Assembly: GCA_036937835.1 (NCBI GenBank)
Contig: CM072877.1
Coordinates: forward strand, 15,864,001 to 15,928,000
DNA length: 64,000 nt
Source: Pampus argenteus
Taxonomy: Eukaryota; Chordata; Actinopteri; Scombriformes; Stromateidae
Reading direction: 5' to 3'
Positions within the stretch are counted from its first letter, which is position 1; the number at the start of each line of letters is the position of its first letter. The position numbers and the translations under genes were made by a program. The notes below the pieces were generated by a model that saw nothing but the letters and a program-made list of their open reading frames with translations, made no database searches and was not told the origin of the DNA. Shown one piece after another: positions 12,601 through 34,021 of this stretch.

Positions 12601-14214
12601 GACCCTGTGGATCACTGTTGGGGATGGTGTCCCCCTCTCTGCATGACATGAGCAAGGTGGTGACACAACCTCCTGGGGGTGGAGGCATATAGTTCCTCCA
12701 ACACTTTAATCTGTTCCTGATCACCATGTGATGTGCTGGTGCGGACCAACAACTAGATGGTGAAAAAAGGACCACAGAGCACAAGATGACTTTGACTCTT
12801 TGTCTGATAGTGTTAACACCCAAAACCTGTTGTGGTTCTTCCTGAAATACCATAAAAAAAACAATTACAGTGTGTTTTCAGTTCCTAAAAGTTAATTGTA
12901 ACATTCCACTCAAAATCTGGTTAGACTTACTATGAACTGGGACCAAGCTGTTAAATTCAAACTAAACCTAACCTTCAGGATTTAGTTAACTAGCCTGACA
13001 GTCAAAACTCGGGACAAGATAAACCCTCTCAGTCACGCAGACAGTGGTTGTTTTGGTGGGTGTCTTCTGAAGGAGGCGGGATAGTTAACAGCCTGCTAGA
13101 CCACACTCAGGGCATTAAAAAACCCGTATTACACAGAAAGCGTTTAATAAATACCTCTGCGTAGCCAGACGTCTGACTGATCTGTTCGCCAAATGTAAGT
13201 AGCCTTATCTCCGCCCGCCCGTGCTGTCTTGTCAACCGTAATAAACATACCACCGGGTTAGTGTCCACGAATCGAGCTCACCCACAGTATCTCATGCTGA
13301 AAACGTGCAAACGTTTCAGGGCGAGGAAGTCGTGGAGGACCGCAGTAAACGTGGTTTTGCTGCAGGTTTGTTGTTTTTTTTAACGTTGTATTTTGATAGC
13401 CACGTAACATAGCGTTACGTAACTTGTTAGCTACGCTTGACATAAATCAGATTTCACCGCTGACATTAGCGCAATAGCTGGTTTGTTCCGCTGTGCTCGT
13501 GTTATTTGTCGCTGTCGGATGTTGTACAGTCGCAACGTGTACAGTGTAGCTGGAGGACACGCCTCGCAAAAAAAACACACAGAAAGCAACGGGCTAGCTT
13601 AGCAGGTCCGTTAGCATAGCAAAGTCATGTCAACTTAAATTAGCCACATCGCGAAGAAGACAGCTAACTTCAGTTTGCAGGCAGACATGTCAGGTGACAA
13701 AATACGTTGTCTTTTTCCGTGTGAGGAATTGCGCAGTATCCTTTGTGTATATTATTATTATCTCGGGTGGCTTTTTTAAAAATTTATAACAACGAAAAGG
13801 ACTCGGTTTAATAAGTAACAGTTATGCCAACATATAGCAATATATGTACATATGAAAGTATGTTGCAGAAAACCCTTTTTTGAGTATGTGCTAGCTGTGG
13901 CTGCTCTTGGATAAAACTTACAAACGCTGCTAAAGAGACATGTAGGCGTTGACCAGCATCTCCCTGTAAGTTAGCAGGCCTCACTTCAGGAGTGATTCTT
14001 GCAGAAGTCCAGGCTGTTGTTGCAACAGTGGGTTTTTTCGTGTAGGTGGGATGCATGTGCAGAGTGGACTTTATGCAGGCTAGTTTATATGCAAGACCAT
14101 TGAGACTATATTTAACGTGTTCAATGCAAAGTATTTAACAGATGTAATGTTAAACTAGCCAGAAAACATTACCAGATGCTGCTGAAATCATACTGTAATC
14201 ATGACTTTTATATG

Positions 14215-14360
14215 ACTCCATCAGCTAATTACATCTAAAACAATCAATCAATTAATCAATTGGCAGAAAATAATCAGCAACTAGTTTTGTAATCAGTGGT
14301 TGGGCACTATTTTCTGAAAATGATAATCAAAATAATAATTTGTTGCAGCACCAACTCAGG
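14215..14360 (-). repeat. dispersed fish repeat, family B, reverse fragment
   Basis: Contains ATCAATCAATTAATCAATTGG and ends in TTTGTTGCAGCACC, the reverse complement of the family B terminus. It lies just upstream of the first coding exon of hnrnpk. Confidence 0.55.
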
Positions 14361-14482
14361 ATATGTCATCTGTTGTGTATTTGCATGTACAGCATGTAGC
14401 CATGCTAATTGTACTGTTGTCCCCCTGCTTTAGCAGATCCAGGGAGAGGAGCCTGTTTGCATTTCACTGCAGGTGCAAGACA

Positions 14483-22953
<8,471 letters not shown>

Positions 22954-23480
22954 GAAGGAAGGAAGAAGAGTGAAGCCATGCTGCCATACTGTTTTGCTCC
23001 TTCTGTTCAGAGTCTACATTCCTCTGCTTTGGGTAGATGTTCCCTGTTCCCTCACTATCACACATTACAACATTTTTCTGTTCATTGCAAAGTTTTAGTT
23101 GGAGGAGTTTTTTTTTGAAAAATCTAAATGTAGCTGTGAAACAGCTAACAAGGCGTCAGTAACATATTTCTGTGCTGGTGTAATTATTTTTGAGATTCTT
23201 GTGAAGTCATTGGAGTAAACTCATCTGTGTGATAACTTTCGGTGTTGTGAGCCGCTCCCTGGTTGTGATCTCCTCCATTTCAGTACAGCATGCAGAATGT
23301 AATCTTTTTGTAACAGACTTTATGTGATTTTTTTTTTCTTTTCTCCTTCCTCTCAAATGTTAAAGCACACTCTCCAGAATGAAGATGCATGGTCTCAGAA
23401 TGGTTAAAGAAAACCATTAAAATAACCTTTCATTTTTACGCAACATCTTTTTCCACTGTAAAATAAAGTGCTTTTTTTTG
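22954..23480 (+). terminator. hnrnpk 3' UTR and polyadenylation signal
   Basis: Non-coding sequence after the TAG stop. A consensus AATAAA lies at 23462-23467, followed by a T-rich stretch, so the transcript probably ends near 23480-23490, just before a dispersed repeat. Confidence 0.6.
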
Positions 23481-23489
23481 TAAGAAGGT

Positions 23490-24200
23490 GCTTTGAAGAA
23501 ATGGTTAGACACTTTGGGAAGTACGCTTATTTGCTTTCTGGTGGAGAGTTGGGTAAGAATATTGATACAACACCTGAACAATAAATATAAAGCTACCACC
23601 AGCAGCCTGCTAGCTTAGCTTAGTGTAGCTTAGCTTAGCTTAGCTTAGCTTAGCACAAAGACTACAATGGGTGGAAACGGCTGACCTGGCTCTGTCCAAA
23701 GTTGACAAAATTGACCTAAAGCTCACTAATTAAAATGTGATATTTTGTTAGTTAAATAAGTACAAACAGTATATAAATGTAAATTTGCCATTTTTACATG
23801 AGGCTATGTGTTGGACTGTGTTTTTGTTTTTTTGTTTTTTTTCTGGGAACTGTTGCCAGGCAACCAGTAGAGATTACAGGACGTTTCCGCAGAGAGCCAA
23901 GAAATACATAACCTGTACGAAGGTAAATTCATGTTTTTATCTGAATTTTGTAATAATAAATTCATAATGTATTAATGAATGAGCATTAGAGGTGCTGGTA
24001 AGTAGATTTTGTCACTATTGAACAAACCTGTTTCAAGGCCAGCTGTCCCTTTGCCCATTTCCAGTCTCTGCTTAGCTAAGCTAACCAACTGCTAGCTTTA
24101 GCCTCATATTTAGTGTACAAACCATTCACTTCTAACTCTGTCAGATCGGAATAAACATGTTTCTCAGAAATTCTAACTTCATCTTAAAGTTTTGACAAAT
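23490..24200 (+). repeat. dispersed fish repeat, family A, longest copy, with TTAGC pentamer array
   Basis: Starts near GGTTAGACACTTTGGGAAG and contains CTAGCTTAGCTTAGTG and a TTAGC/TAGCT pentamer array at 23611-23654, then GGCTCTGTCCAAAG. It ends with CTTAGCTAAGCTAACC and GCCTCATATTTAGTG. The ends mirror each other in part. The middle holds a perfect X-box-like GTTGCCAGGCAAC at 23852-23864. Lies between hnrnpk and gnaq. Confidence 0.65.
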
Positions 24201-26109
24201 GTGCTAGTGTGATATCGAAAAAGGATTGATTTTTTGTTTTTCTTTGAAAGACAAGAATCTGTAACAATTGTATGTGTGTGTGTGTGTGTGCGTGTGTGTA
24301 TATATATATTTACATAGAAAAGTAATTTCATGAATGGTTGGACTGGCCCGGAGTACTTTCTACTTTCTTGGAAGGAGATGGGGCAAAAAGACAGGTTTGG
24401 TTAAAAAAAAATTAAAAATAAAATAAAAATAAATCCCTTCTTGACAGTTCGTAAGCATTTTTAAAGTTTTTTGAACGGGATTGAGGTGCAGTATTCGATG
24501 AGAGGGGAGCATACAGCTTTGTGAGTCCATGAGTGGTGTTTCCTGTTCGGTCATATCTGTATCTCTTGTGTCTGATATCTGTAGTACCTGCAGGTGTTGC
24601 GTAAATAAACTCTGTCACAGTCACAGAAAGTGGTGTTTATTTCAACAGAGGAATAAACGAAGGATAAAAGAAGTACGCAGATACTTTACGTAAGTACCAG
24701 TACAGTAATGTAAAAATGCTCTTATTACAAGTAAAGGTCCTGCATGAAATATCCTACTTAATTACATAAGTATTAGCAGCAAAATGTAGTTAAAGTATTG
24801 CAGTAAAAGTAGTGGTTTGGTCCCTCTGACTGATATATTATTATATATATGAAACATTAGTTTATTAACACTGAAGCATCAGTGTTAGAGCAGCATGTTA
24901 CTGCTAGTTTCAACTACTTTTATATAAAGTTGGCTAGTTTAGTTCACTGGTTCACAACCTAGGGGTCGGGACCGTCCAGAGGGCCACCACATAAATCGGA
25001 GGGTTCGAGAGATGATTAATGTGAGAGGAAAGAAAAAAAAAAAGTAATAATAATAATATTTTTTTGTGAAATATTGAATCATTTCAACATTTATTAAAAT
25101 TAAATCATGTGAGAAGTTAAGAGGGAAAAAAACACTATTTTGTGGAGCTGTTAATAACTCACAGACATCTAAAAGGTGACCCAGACTACACACTGCTTTA
25201 TATAAAAAAAATAAAAATAAATTTAAAAAAAAGCCAAAAAGGTTGGAAACCACTGGATTCATATTTAACAATGTGTTGTATTTTAAAAAAAAAGCTTATT
25301 ATATTATCCATCGAGTAAAATCTTCATCTAAATAAATGTAGTTCGGCTACTTTCCACCTCCTGACAATAAGAATCATCATCATGGTTGTAATTGAATTGC
25401 AATGAACGTGAAGTGTGTCAATCCGTTGCTCCATCGGTCACGTGCGTCCGTAGTTTCCTTGTTAACACCGGAAATTAGTTCCCATAATGTAATAGTGAAA
25501 GACCACACGGTTTCCCATCAGAGACAGCCCTCCGTCACATGGTGCGCTGTCGGTTTCTGCCCAGGACAGACGGCACAAGCAAGGCTGTACGCAGAGGAGG
25601 ATAAACACAGAGTTTCACACAGAGACAGGCAGAAAAACATGACATGGGACTCATTTTCTTGCAACGAAGAATGACTTTTGTCTGTGTTTCGTGAAAGTTT
25701 TTTTGTTTTTTTGTTTTTTTTGTGTGTGTGTCATTTTGTAGCGCAATGAAGTGAAACTCCGCCATATTCAGTCCACCACGCCCGGAGCTTATTTACCAGG
25801 GATAAAGACTCGCTTCTTCAGTTTTTTTAAAACTTATTACACAAAGTTCATTTCCTCTTCACAAGAGAGGAACAAGGTAATGCAAACACCATTGAGAATG
25901 ACGACTTTAAACTTCCTTAAATTTTTACCAATTTGCCAAACCTTGTTTACAGCACAGGAGAATATTTGTTGTGGCGCACACACACACACGCATCAGGGTT
26001 TAATCAATAATACATTGACTTGCTGGATACACAGAGCTTTTCTTTCCTGTATAAAACAAACATCATGTATGTGTCTGTGCCCTGGAAGGTGAGGTGTTAT
26101 CCAGGAGAA
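24201..26109. other. intergenic DNA and gnaq 5' region
   Basis: No coding exon is seen. It has a (GT)n/(TA)n tract near 24270-24310, AT-rich low-complexity DNA to about 25.35 kb, and then more even composition with CpGs from about 25.4 kb to the gnaq start codon, the likely promoter and 5' UTR. Confidence 0.45.
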
Positions 26110-29100
26110 ATGACTCTGAGCTCCGTGGGGGCTTGCTGCCTCAGCCCTGAGGCCAAAGAGGCTCGCAGGATCAACGATGAGATAGAGAGGCAGCTCCGCC
26201 GGGACAAGAGGGACTCCCGACGGGAATACAAGCTCCTTTTACTCGGTAAAGCACTAAAAAAACTACTACTTTCTGTGATTTGTGTTTGTATGATGAAGTT
26301 TTACAATGCAACTAAACACTCATCAAGTACATCAAGTTTACATCCAGTTTACAAGTTTACTGTTTTTAAATTTTGAAATATTTCACAGCTATGGTTACTA
26401 GTTATATTTCAGATGAGTAATTTACATGTAAAATATGTTGCAAGATACATTAAAATACCCATCAGACCCTGTAAAAGTATTCAGATGCTTTATACAGTAT
26501 GTAAATACCAACTTACAACAATGGAAGAATACTTTAATGCTTAAGTAAAAGTACAGAGGTAATATTAGGAAAATGTACTTAATGTATACTGTTTGACATT
26601 ATTGGATTATTAATACTGCTTGAGGTAGAGCTAGTAAGTACTGTTTATTAGGGCTGCAACTAATGATTATTTAAATTATTGGTTAGTAATGGATAAGTTG
26701 TTTGGTCTATAAAATGTCAGAAAATATGAAAAAATAGTATTAAATAAAAAGGAAGTTGTCCATAACCCAAATTAGGTTTATTAACATAAAAGACTGAAGA
26801 AACCAGAAAATATTTACATTTTAAGAAGCTGGAATTTTGCCTCTTTTTTTTTTCTTAAAGAATGGCTCAAAAAACGATCAATTGATTATCAAAATAGTTG
26901 GCGATTCATTTTCTGTCGATTGACTGATCGCTGCAGCTCTACTGTTTGTAGTCCAGTGGTTCTGAAAGTACGAGTTTGGCCTCATTCACACAGTCACAAG
27001 GTAAATTTGAGGAATTGAAAGATAATTAAATATGCGGGAAAGAAGAAAAACAAAGTTCTGTATCTTAGATTTGTATAAATTCTTCTGGCTTTTTAAAATA
27101 TTTTCTTCTTTGTGAAATATTGGGATTTATTTATTTATTTATTTTACCTCTTATATATAGTTTATATATATTGTTACCTTTACCTGACGGTGTAGTGTGA
27201 ATAATTTAGTGGCATCTAGTGGGACAGACTTCCACACAGGAGCAGGTCCTCTTCCACAGAGCCCGCCATGTTGCACTGCCATGTTTCTACAGTAGTACCT
27301 AGTTATAATCAATGATGGAAAGTAACTAATTATTGATCAGACACACATTAGTTCTGGTAGCTGCATGATCTGGGATCGCAGCTGGGGGCACTGTGGGTGT
27401 TGTTATTGTTTATAAGTTATAGTTGTCATGCATAACTTTACAATGTTCAATGTTGGGCGCTAAAGCAGCAGAAATGCAGCGAGAGGCAAAGAGAAACATG
27501 GCTTTACATCCGGATGCTCGACTGCAATCAGAAATACTTTACCAGAGCGGATAAAAGCGTCTACGTTATGCCATGTAAATGAACAGAATTTAAGAAAACT
27601 GTGCTGTTACTGCAGTCAAAACGATTACACAAGCTTACTGGGTGTTTAATCCAATGAGATTGTGACTCTGCTATTTCACATAACCTCAGGTTGGTCCCGC
27701 CTACATTAAGCCTTTAGTATACTTTGAAGAAGTCTTTGATTGTAAACTGTGGCGCATTAGATTCAAATCAATACAGAGTAATGTAAACCCTTTAATACAT
27801 TAGTATGAGGCAGAGATTATAATAGTGTACATAACATCGATTTCAAAATGACATGCTAAGTGCTAAGATTCCTATCCATTGTCAATGAATGCTGTAATTT
27901 TAACTTCATCAGCTATAGGGGAAATAATGCAACACCTGTTGGTTCAGATATTTCAAAGATTTCAAAGATAAAGACAGTTATAAACCCCCAAGCCCATCCT
28001 ATGGTAATTACAGCAAGTCCAAGGTTGCGTAAGAGTGAAAGTGCTACATAGTCAATGCAGACAGAAGTTGCTGCTTTCGTTTGTGTCAACAACAGACAGA
28101 GATTCGGGATAAGACTGATAATATCCTATATTTCTCATATACACACATCCCATGAAGTGATCAAAACTAACAATTGAATTGATCTTACTGATCAATTCAG
28201 TAAGATCAATTCACAGTGTTATCTGTGTAGCGAAAGCCTGATAAAGCTTATTCCTCTGTGCCACAGAGCTCTATTGTTGTCCAAAGAGATTAAGAGTCTT
28301 CAGACACACTAACAGCTCTGTCCAGATCTACTTGTGTACAACAGTGCTGTGAGCTAAAGGCTAACATGCTACAAATGACAATGCTAAAATGCTGATGCTG
28401 ATTTAGGGGTTAAATGTTTACCATGTTCACCCTGAAAATTCAATGGTCAGTCCAAATGTCAATCTTATGTTGCCAAGTTACGAGGATTCATCATCTCGGG
28501 ACCACAAATGTCTACAAAAGTCTGGACAAAAATGATGGAGACTGGCAGACATGTTCCTTTATCACCATGAACATGGGCACCGTAGTTTGTTTCAAGTCAA
28601 CACCACATACACCATCCTGCTAATTAAATATGCACGAGAGAGCGAAATGCAAATTTCAGTTTACCTGTGTTTAAGTTATGTTTGGTAAAATGTACCCATG
28701 TGTATTTGGAAGTCACTTTATACTAAAGTATATATTTGTGAGGTGTTTTTAAAGATTTACATCTTCAATAATAATTAATGTGCTGGGGCTGAGTGCTACA
28801 AACATTGTGGTTTTGGTCTTTTAAAAGGATTTATTGATAATTTAATTAATTATTGAAAGAAAACACCAGCTTGATTCATTATGTCAATATACTGTATATG
28901 TGGACACTAATTGTGTGTATCTGTTGGTGGTTAGGCACTGGGGAAAGTGGAAAGAGCACTTTCATCAAGCAGATGAGGATCATCCATGGCCGTGGATACT
29001 CCGATGAGGACAAGAGAGGCTTCACGCGGCTGGTCTACCAGAACATCGTCACAGCCATGCAGGCCATGATCCAGGCCATGAACATATTGAAAATCCCCTA

Positions 29101-32100
29101 CAAGTATGAAAACAACAAGGTAGACTACATTACAGTTTCATTGCTACTTCAGAAAGACAGATTGAGACAGAGGTTTTTTTTTACCACACATTGTTCCACC
29201 AGTGTGACTCCGACAGAGCCTGCAGTGTTTATTACTGTGTATTCACAGAGAAGTATTTCTGGTAATTTGCAACAGTGTTTAGTTTTGCAATCCTGCTGCC
29301 AGCGAGTTCTGTCTACTTACAGACCAGGATGTGTTTTGGAAAGTACACATGATGTTACACTGCAGGCATGTAAAGACAGGTACTACTGAGCCAAACGCAA
29401 GTAACAGATGAAAGAGGAAGAAAACTCCCCATTAATCATACAGGAGTCTGTCCATGCAATACCAGCCGGTGGGGTGGGGGGTGTTATTAATCACACAAAT
29501 GTGCTGGCTCACACAACCGAGGTACATACAGTAATATCCAGGTAGAGATGAAACCATCCGCTCGGTGGAGACAGGGGTCACGTGGCTGTCGAAGACCTTT
29601 GCCAGTGTTAACATTAAGTCTGAGTCAGCATGACTTTGTTCTCAACGCCGGTGGGGGTTAAGTTTTTGCGGAAGTTCACAGATGCAGATATCAGCACATA
29701 GGTCAGAGAGGTTAAGAAGCCTATGTTCCATCTTGGTGAATTATATATTTTTGCAGGGATGGAAAGTAAGTGCAAGCTATTAGTAAAGTTGCTTAAGTTT
29801 TTCTGATTGATTTGAAGAGACTATGCAGACTATGCAGAAAAAAAAGGTATAAAGAAGGGAAAAAAATAGGCTGGCACAGCAGTTTATAAGGATCCTTTTA
29901 AATGTGTTCCATTATTTCACCACAGAGAAGAGTGCAAGCATGAAAGCAGTAAAGCGGGAGCCATGAAATCAATTTTAAAAGATGCACGAAAAGGAAAAGG
30001 CATTTGAGGGGTATGGCTGCCCCGAGAAATGTAAAAAAAAAACAAGTGACTGAGCAAAAACTTTGAACGCACGTACAACATCTGGGTGCAGTTTCAGTCA
30101 TGTTGTAGCTCTTTGGATAGTATTGGTTTCATTAGATTTTACAGTGTTGTAATAAATTAGTTAAATCTGTTTACAGTGTTTACAGATGTCTTTCATTACG
30201 CTGGAATTTACCAGAGTCACGGTCTCCCCTTTTATCATTGATTGAAGTTGGGACAATTACAACATCAAAGATAGCTGGCCCTTAATAAAATGACAATTAA
30301 AAGTATATCTGCAACAACACGCCATACAATAAGGCTGTAAAACAGGTTTCTTAATGCAGTCATGTAAGTCACAGGCAGCTGCAATAGTAAACAGATTTAG
30401 AGTAATAGCTCACCCATAAATGGCGATAAAAACACAATCAGCTTGTGCAGCTTAATCCAAGTGTTTTCTGGCTGAACGATTGCACCGTGGCTTCATGAGT
30501 GATGTGCAGTCAGGGAAATGTGTATTACTGATCAGATACAAAGTAGGGTAGTAAATGGTAAGATAGAGATCCCAAGAAGTAAGTAAGTAAAGTTTAGTTA
30601 GACCATAAAAACAGTAAAAAGAACCAAACATTAAAACAATAAAATATAACTGTTATGTCTGTGAATGCAGCAGCGTAGTGTGTGTACAGTTTAGGCAGAG
30701 AATAGATACAACTCCTCAAAGACCCAAGCAAACTTCCCATGTCTTGGTTAGCCCCGATGTAAGCGACGAAAGGTTAGCCTGACCTGACCAGGTTCGCTTA
30801 AGGTGGACTGACCCTTAAGGTGGACCAGCTATTCTCACTGTAGTGACAATCCTAGCCGCTCTTAAACAGAGAACAGAGATACGTCTGGCTGCTGAGTCTC
30901 TCCAGAGTGTTTACTCTCAGGAGCCTGAAAAAGTGATTGCTGTGATTAGTCTTTGAAGCTATTTCTAAACAGCTTGCTGAATGGCTAAGTAATATGTCAC
31001 CCAGTGCAGCGGCGTGTCTCATGGACGTGTTTTTAATAGATTCTGGACAACAACAACTACAGAGTCTACAGGGAAATTTTGTAATCGAGGGACATTGGCC
31101 CTGAGCAGCAGCCAGATAAATCTCCCCATGGAGTCCAGGCACTGGTAGTGGTGGCTGGTGGCTACTGCTGAGACCGATGAAGCTGATGAGATTGATGAAG
31201 AATGAACTGATGAATCTGTGAAGACTGGCCTAAGATGGCGGGACATGCATGAAAGCGCTAAAAAGCTTAAAGAAAGACCAAACATATTTTAAAAGACAGC
31301 CACAAGATAATAGGTTGGCAGTAAAGGTGTGTCGCCCTATTATTAGATAGATGCGAAACAGCTGATAGCTATTAACATTAATTAAGAGTGAGCAAGTGTG
31401 ACAGATGTGAATGGCAGGATGAATGAGAAATATTCATACTACAGTCTGCCTGACTGAACTTTTGCTAGAGCTCCATTTGTCAGAGGCTCGGACGCTGGAA
31501 ACAGGATTTCACACTCTGTTAATCAATTCCAGAAACACATTGGTTCAAGCCTGTAGCCCAAATCAAACTACACATCTGTAATGAGAAGTGCTCACTTTGT
31601 AAACCCAATGACAGTGACAATGCTATTCTGCAACTTTCTTTAACAGTAAAGATGCACAAGAATACATGCATGAGATCTTTGTGTTTGTTCCTGAAAAGTG
31701 TTTTGGGTTATCTCATTCATTTCAGCGTGCCTCTTTGTTGTTGTTGTTGTTGTTCAGGCCAATGCCAGTATTGTCAATGAGGTTGATGTGGAGAAGGTCA
31801 CAACATTAACAGACCCTTACGTGGATGCCATCAAGAGCCTGTGGGACGATCCCGGGATTCAGGAATGTTACAATCGGAAGAGGGAATACCAGCTCTCAGA
31901 CTCGGCCAAATAGTGAGTGTAAACAGAGACGAATCACTCCTCAGACATTGCCAAATAGTTTCCACTGTTTCATCCGCCAGTTTGTCTGTTTAATGCACTC
32001 AGTAGGGTCAGGTTCAGTGTTTACTCCATTTATGGTTGTTGACAAAAGCTTACAGTAATACAAGCAAAGAAATACTGTTTAGATTTTCACTAACAATCAG

Positions 32101-34021
32101 TTAGTGAGAAGTGTTTCCAACAGTAACATCCACGACTTGAATATTTTACTACTCCTGCTTAACTGTGCTTTGTTTTCTTGTATTGATAGCTATCTGAATG
32201 ACTTGCACCGTATCTCTGATCCTGCGTACCTGCCCACCCAGCAGGATGTCCTGAGGGTCAGGGTGCCCACAACAGGTATTATAGAGTACCCCTTTGACCT
32301 GGAGAATGTGGTGTTCAGGTGAGTGTTTTATGTTTTCCGATCATGTGTCTCGATTGCAGAGATGCAGGGAGTAGTGAACGAAATCTTTTTTTTTTTTAAG
32401 CACAGCAAACTTTGGTCATTTAAAATTGCCATAGAACCTAAATGTCTTTACATGGTCTTCAAATACTACAGTACAGTAAATTAATACAACCAAGTTATTA
32501 CTCTGTTTTGACTTTCTGACCTGCTGACCCACACAAAGAAATTGGTAATATGATGAACTTGTTTTTACTGATGTTGTAAACCTGTGGCTGTAGGATGGTG
32601 GATGTAGGAGGCCAGCGCTCGGAGAGGAGGAAGTGGATTCATTGTTTTGAGAACGTGACTTCCATCATGTTCCTGGTGGCGCTCAGCGAGTATGATCAGG
32701 TTCTTGTTGAGTCAGCCAATGAGGTGAGAGCAGGGCTGCTGTCTATATAATAATGTGTAACAATTATATAGTATCTGTATAGTTTTTGCACAATAGTCTG
32801 CAGATGGTAAAGACACTCATAAACGGATGATTGGAAAAAAAAAAATCACTGGTAGGGACATAGTTTTTTTTATGACCTAGATTTCTACGACACCAGTCTG
32901 GTTTCGCTCTCTCTTTCTTTTTCTGTTTTTCTTTCTGTCACAATGATAATCTGGATCTTGACCGTCCTCTGTGGCAGTGTGCATGGTTCATCTGCAGGGG
33001 GAGCTCTTTAGTCACTCTGTTCGCCAGCGTACTGCATCTCTCAGAGAGGCTTGTTCATCTGATGAGATTACAGCCAGTTGAATTTGAAACAAACAATCAA
33101 TGCTGAATTAAGGCTGTCTTACACAATGTCTGAATTCATATTTGTACTCATACCGAGACGTGTGTCATGTTTTTTTTTATAGAATCGAATGGAGGAAAGC
33201 ATGGCCTTGTTCCGGACGATTATAACCTACAAGTGGTTCAAAGAGTCCTCAGTCATCTTGTTCCTCAACAAGATAGACTTACTGGAGGAGAAAATCATGT
33301 ATTCACATTTGGTCGACTACTTCCCTGAATATGACGGTGAGAGTTATTCTAGTTTCAATAAAACATTATAGTAGCCTGACTGAAGATCTCCATTGGTTGG
33401 TTTATTTGGGTTTGCTGTGTCATTAAAATGGCACTATTTATTTAACTATAAAAGAAGAAATGACAATATTCCCTACACTCACCTTCTCCTGCAATTACCA
33501 TGTTTGGCCTCAAGTAGCCACAAGTGATAAATATTGATAATAGTAAATGCTGGAATGTAGTGTTAATAGTGCACAAGTAGTCATTAAACCAACTCTGTTA
33601 TAGTAATGTCTGTTATAGAGCAATATCTATAACATTAGCTAACACAGTTAACATTTCATTGCTTACGAATTAAACCTTTCACTTGTAAGAGGAAGATTGT
33701 TTTTGTAATGTTCTGAAACAGTTTGATTTTTCGAGTGCTTGTGTCTTTTTTATGTTCTTGAACCTTATGAAACTACTAAAAATGACTCTCATAATTTTTG
33801 TTATTTTTGCCATTTGTCTCTTTCCTCCAGGTCCCCAGCGGGACGTGAAAGCGGGGAAAGAGTTCATCTTGAATATGTTTGTGAGTCTCAATCCAAACAT
33901 GAAAAAATTAATCTACTACCACTTCACCTGTGCCACAGACACAGACAACATTCGATTTGTCTTCCGTGCGGTGAAAGACCACATCTTGCAGGGCAACCTG
34001 GAAGTCTACAACTTGGTTTAA
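26110..34021 (+). CDS. gnaq: Gq-class G protein alpha subunit, GNAQ-like, complete in 7 exons
   Basis: GTPase subunit that couples heptahelical receptors to phospholipase C-beta at the inner plasma membrane. Exons: 26110-26245, 28935-29119, 31758-31912, 32190-32318, 32594-32723, 33183-33336, 33831-34021. They total 1080 nt, 359 aa, the same length as mammalian Gq-alpha. Seen: N-terminal MTLSSVGACCLS with the paired palmitoylation cysteines, EAKEARRINDEIERQLRRDK, P-loop GTGESGKST, switch I RVPTTG with Arg183, DVGGQRSERR with Gln209, NKID at 274-277 and TCATDTDN. The C-terminus is VYNLV. The N-terminus and the VDVEKV/YVDAIKSLW block match GNAQ better than GNA14 or GNA11. Odd points against the mammalian protein as I recall it: Lys262 in place of Pro, Ile276 in place of Lys, several changes in 290-330, and Val for Glu five residues from the end. 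Nothing suggests a pseudogene: no stop, frameshift or missing catalytic residue. Introns of 2.7 and 2.6 kb carry repeats. Confidence 0.9.
26648..26945 (+). repeat. dispersed fish repeat, family B, near full-length copy
   Basis: Runs from GGGCTGCAACTAATGATTATT to CGATTGACTGATCGCTGCAGCTCT, with inverted-repeat-like ends (GGGCTGCAACTAA versus GCTGCAGCTC). The middle contains GGTCTATAAAATGTCAGAAAA. Sits in gnaq intron 1. Structure fits a short MITE-like or SINE-like element; the class is not proven. Confidence 0.65.
28175..28213. repeat. perfect 17-bp inverted repeat with 5-nt loop
   Basis: Arm TGAATTGATCTTACTGA at 28175-28191 is followed by the spacer TCAAT and the exact reverse complement at 28197-28213. 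Lies in gnaq intron 1. It could be a hairpin or a duplicated insertion scar. Confidence 0.85.
28320..28615 (+). repeat. dispersed fish repeat, family C copy
   Basis: Contains GCTAACATGCTACAAATG, TTTACCATGTTCACC and GGATTCATCATCTCGGGACC. Related wording (ACCATGAATATCTGCACCAAA) appears near 39.2-39.5 and 54.5 kb. Intronic in gnaq. Confidence 0.5.

Larger units (their letters stand above)
10084..14482. other. intergenic region between divergent ntrk2 and hnrnpk, including their 5' ends
   Basis: No coding exon was recognised. ntrk2 5' sequence lies at about 10.1-10.7 kb, with a GCTGCTGCC triplet tract at 10379-10411. A GC-rich, CpG-containing stretch at about 13.05-13.7 kb is the likely hnrnpk promoter and non-coding first exon; AAAT/GTAAGTAG at about 13192 is one possible donor. 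The hnrnpk start exon at 14471-14543 follows the acceptor CTGCAG. Transcript starts cannot be fixed from sequence alone. Confidence 0.5.

Noticed and set aside
30852..31285. Overlapping minus-strand open frames in gnaq intron 2
   Set aside because: No domain was recognised, composition is like the surrounding intron, and the two frames overlap each other.
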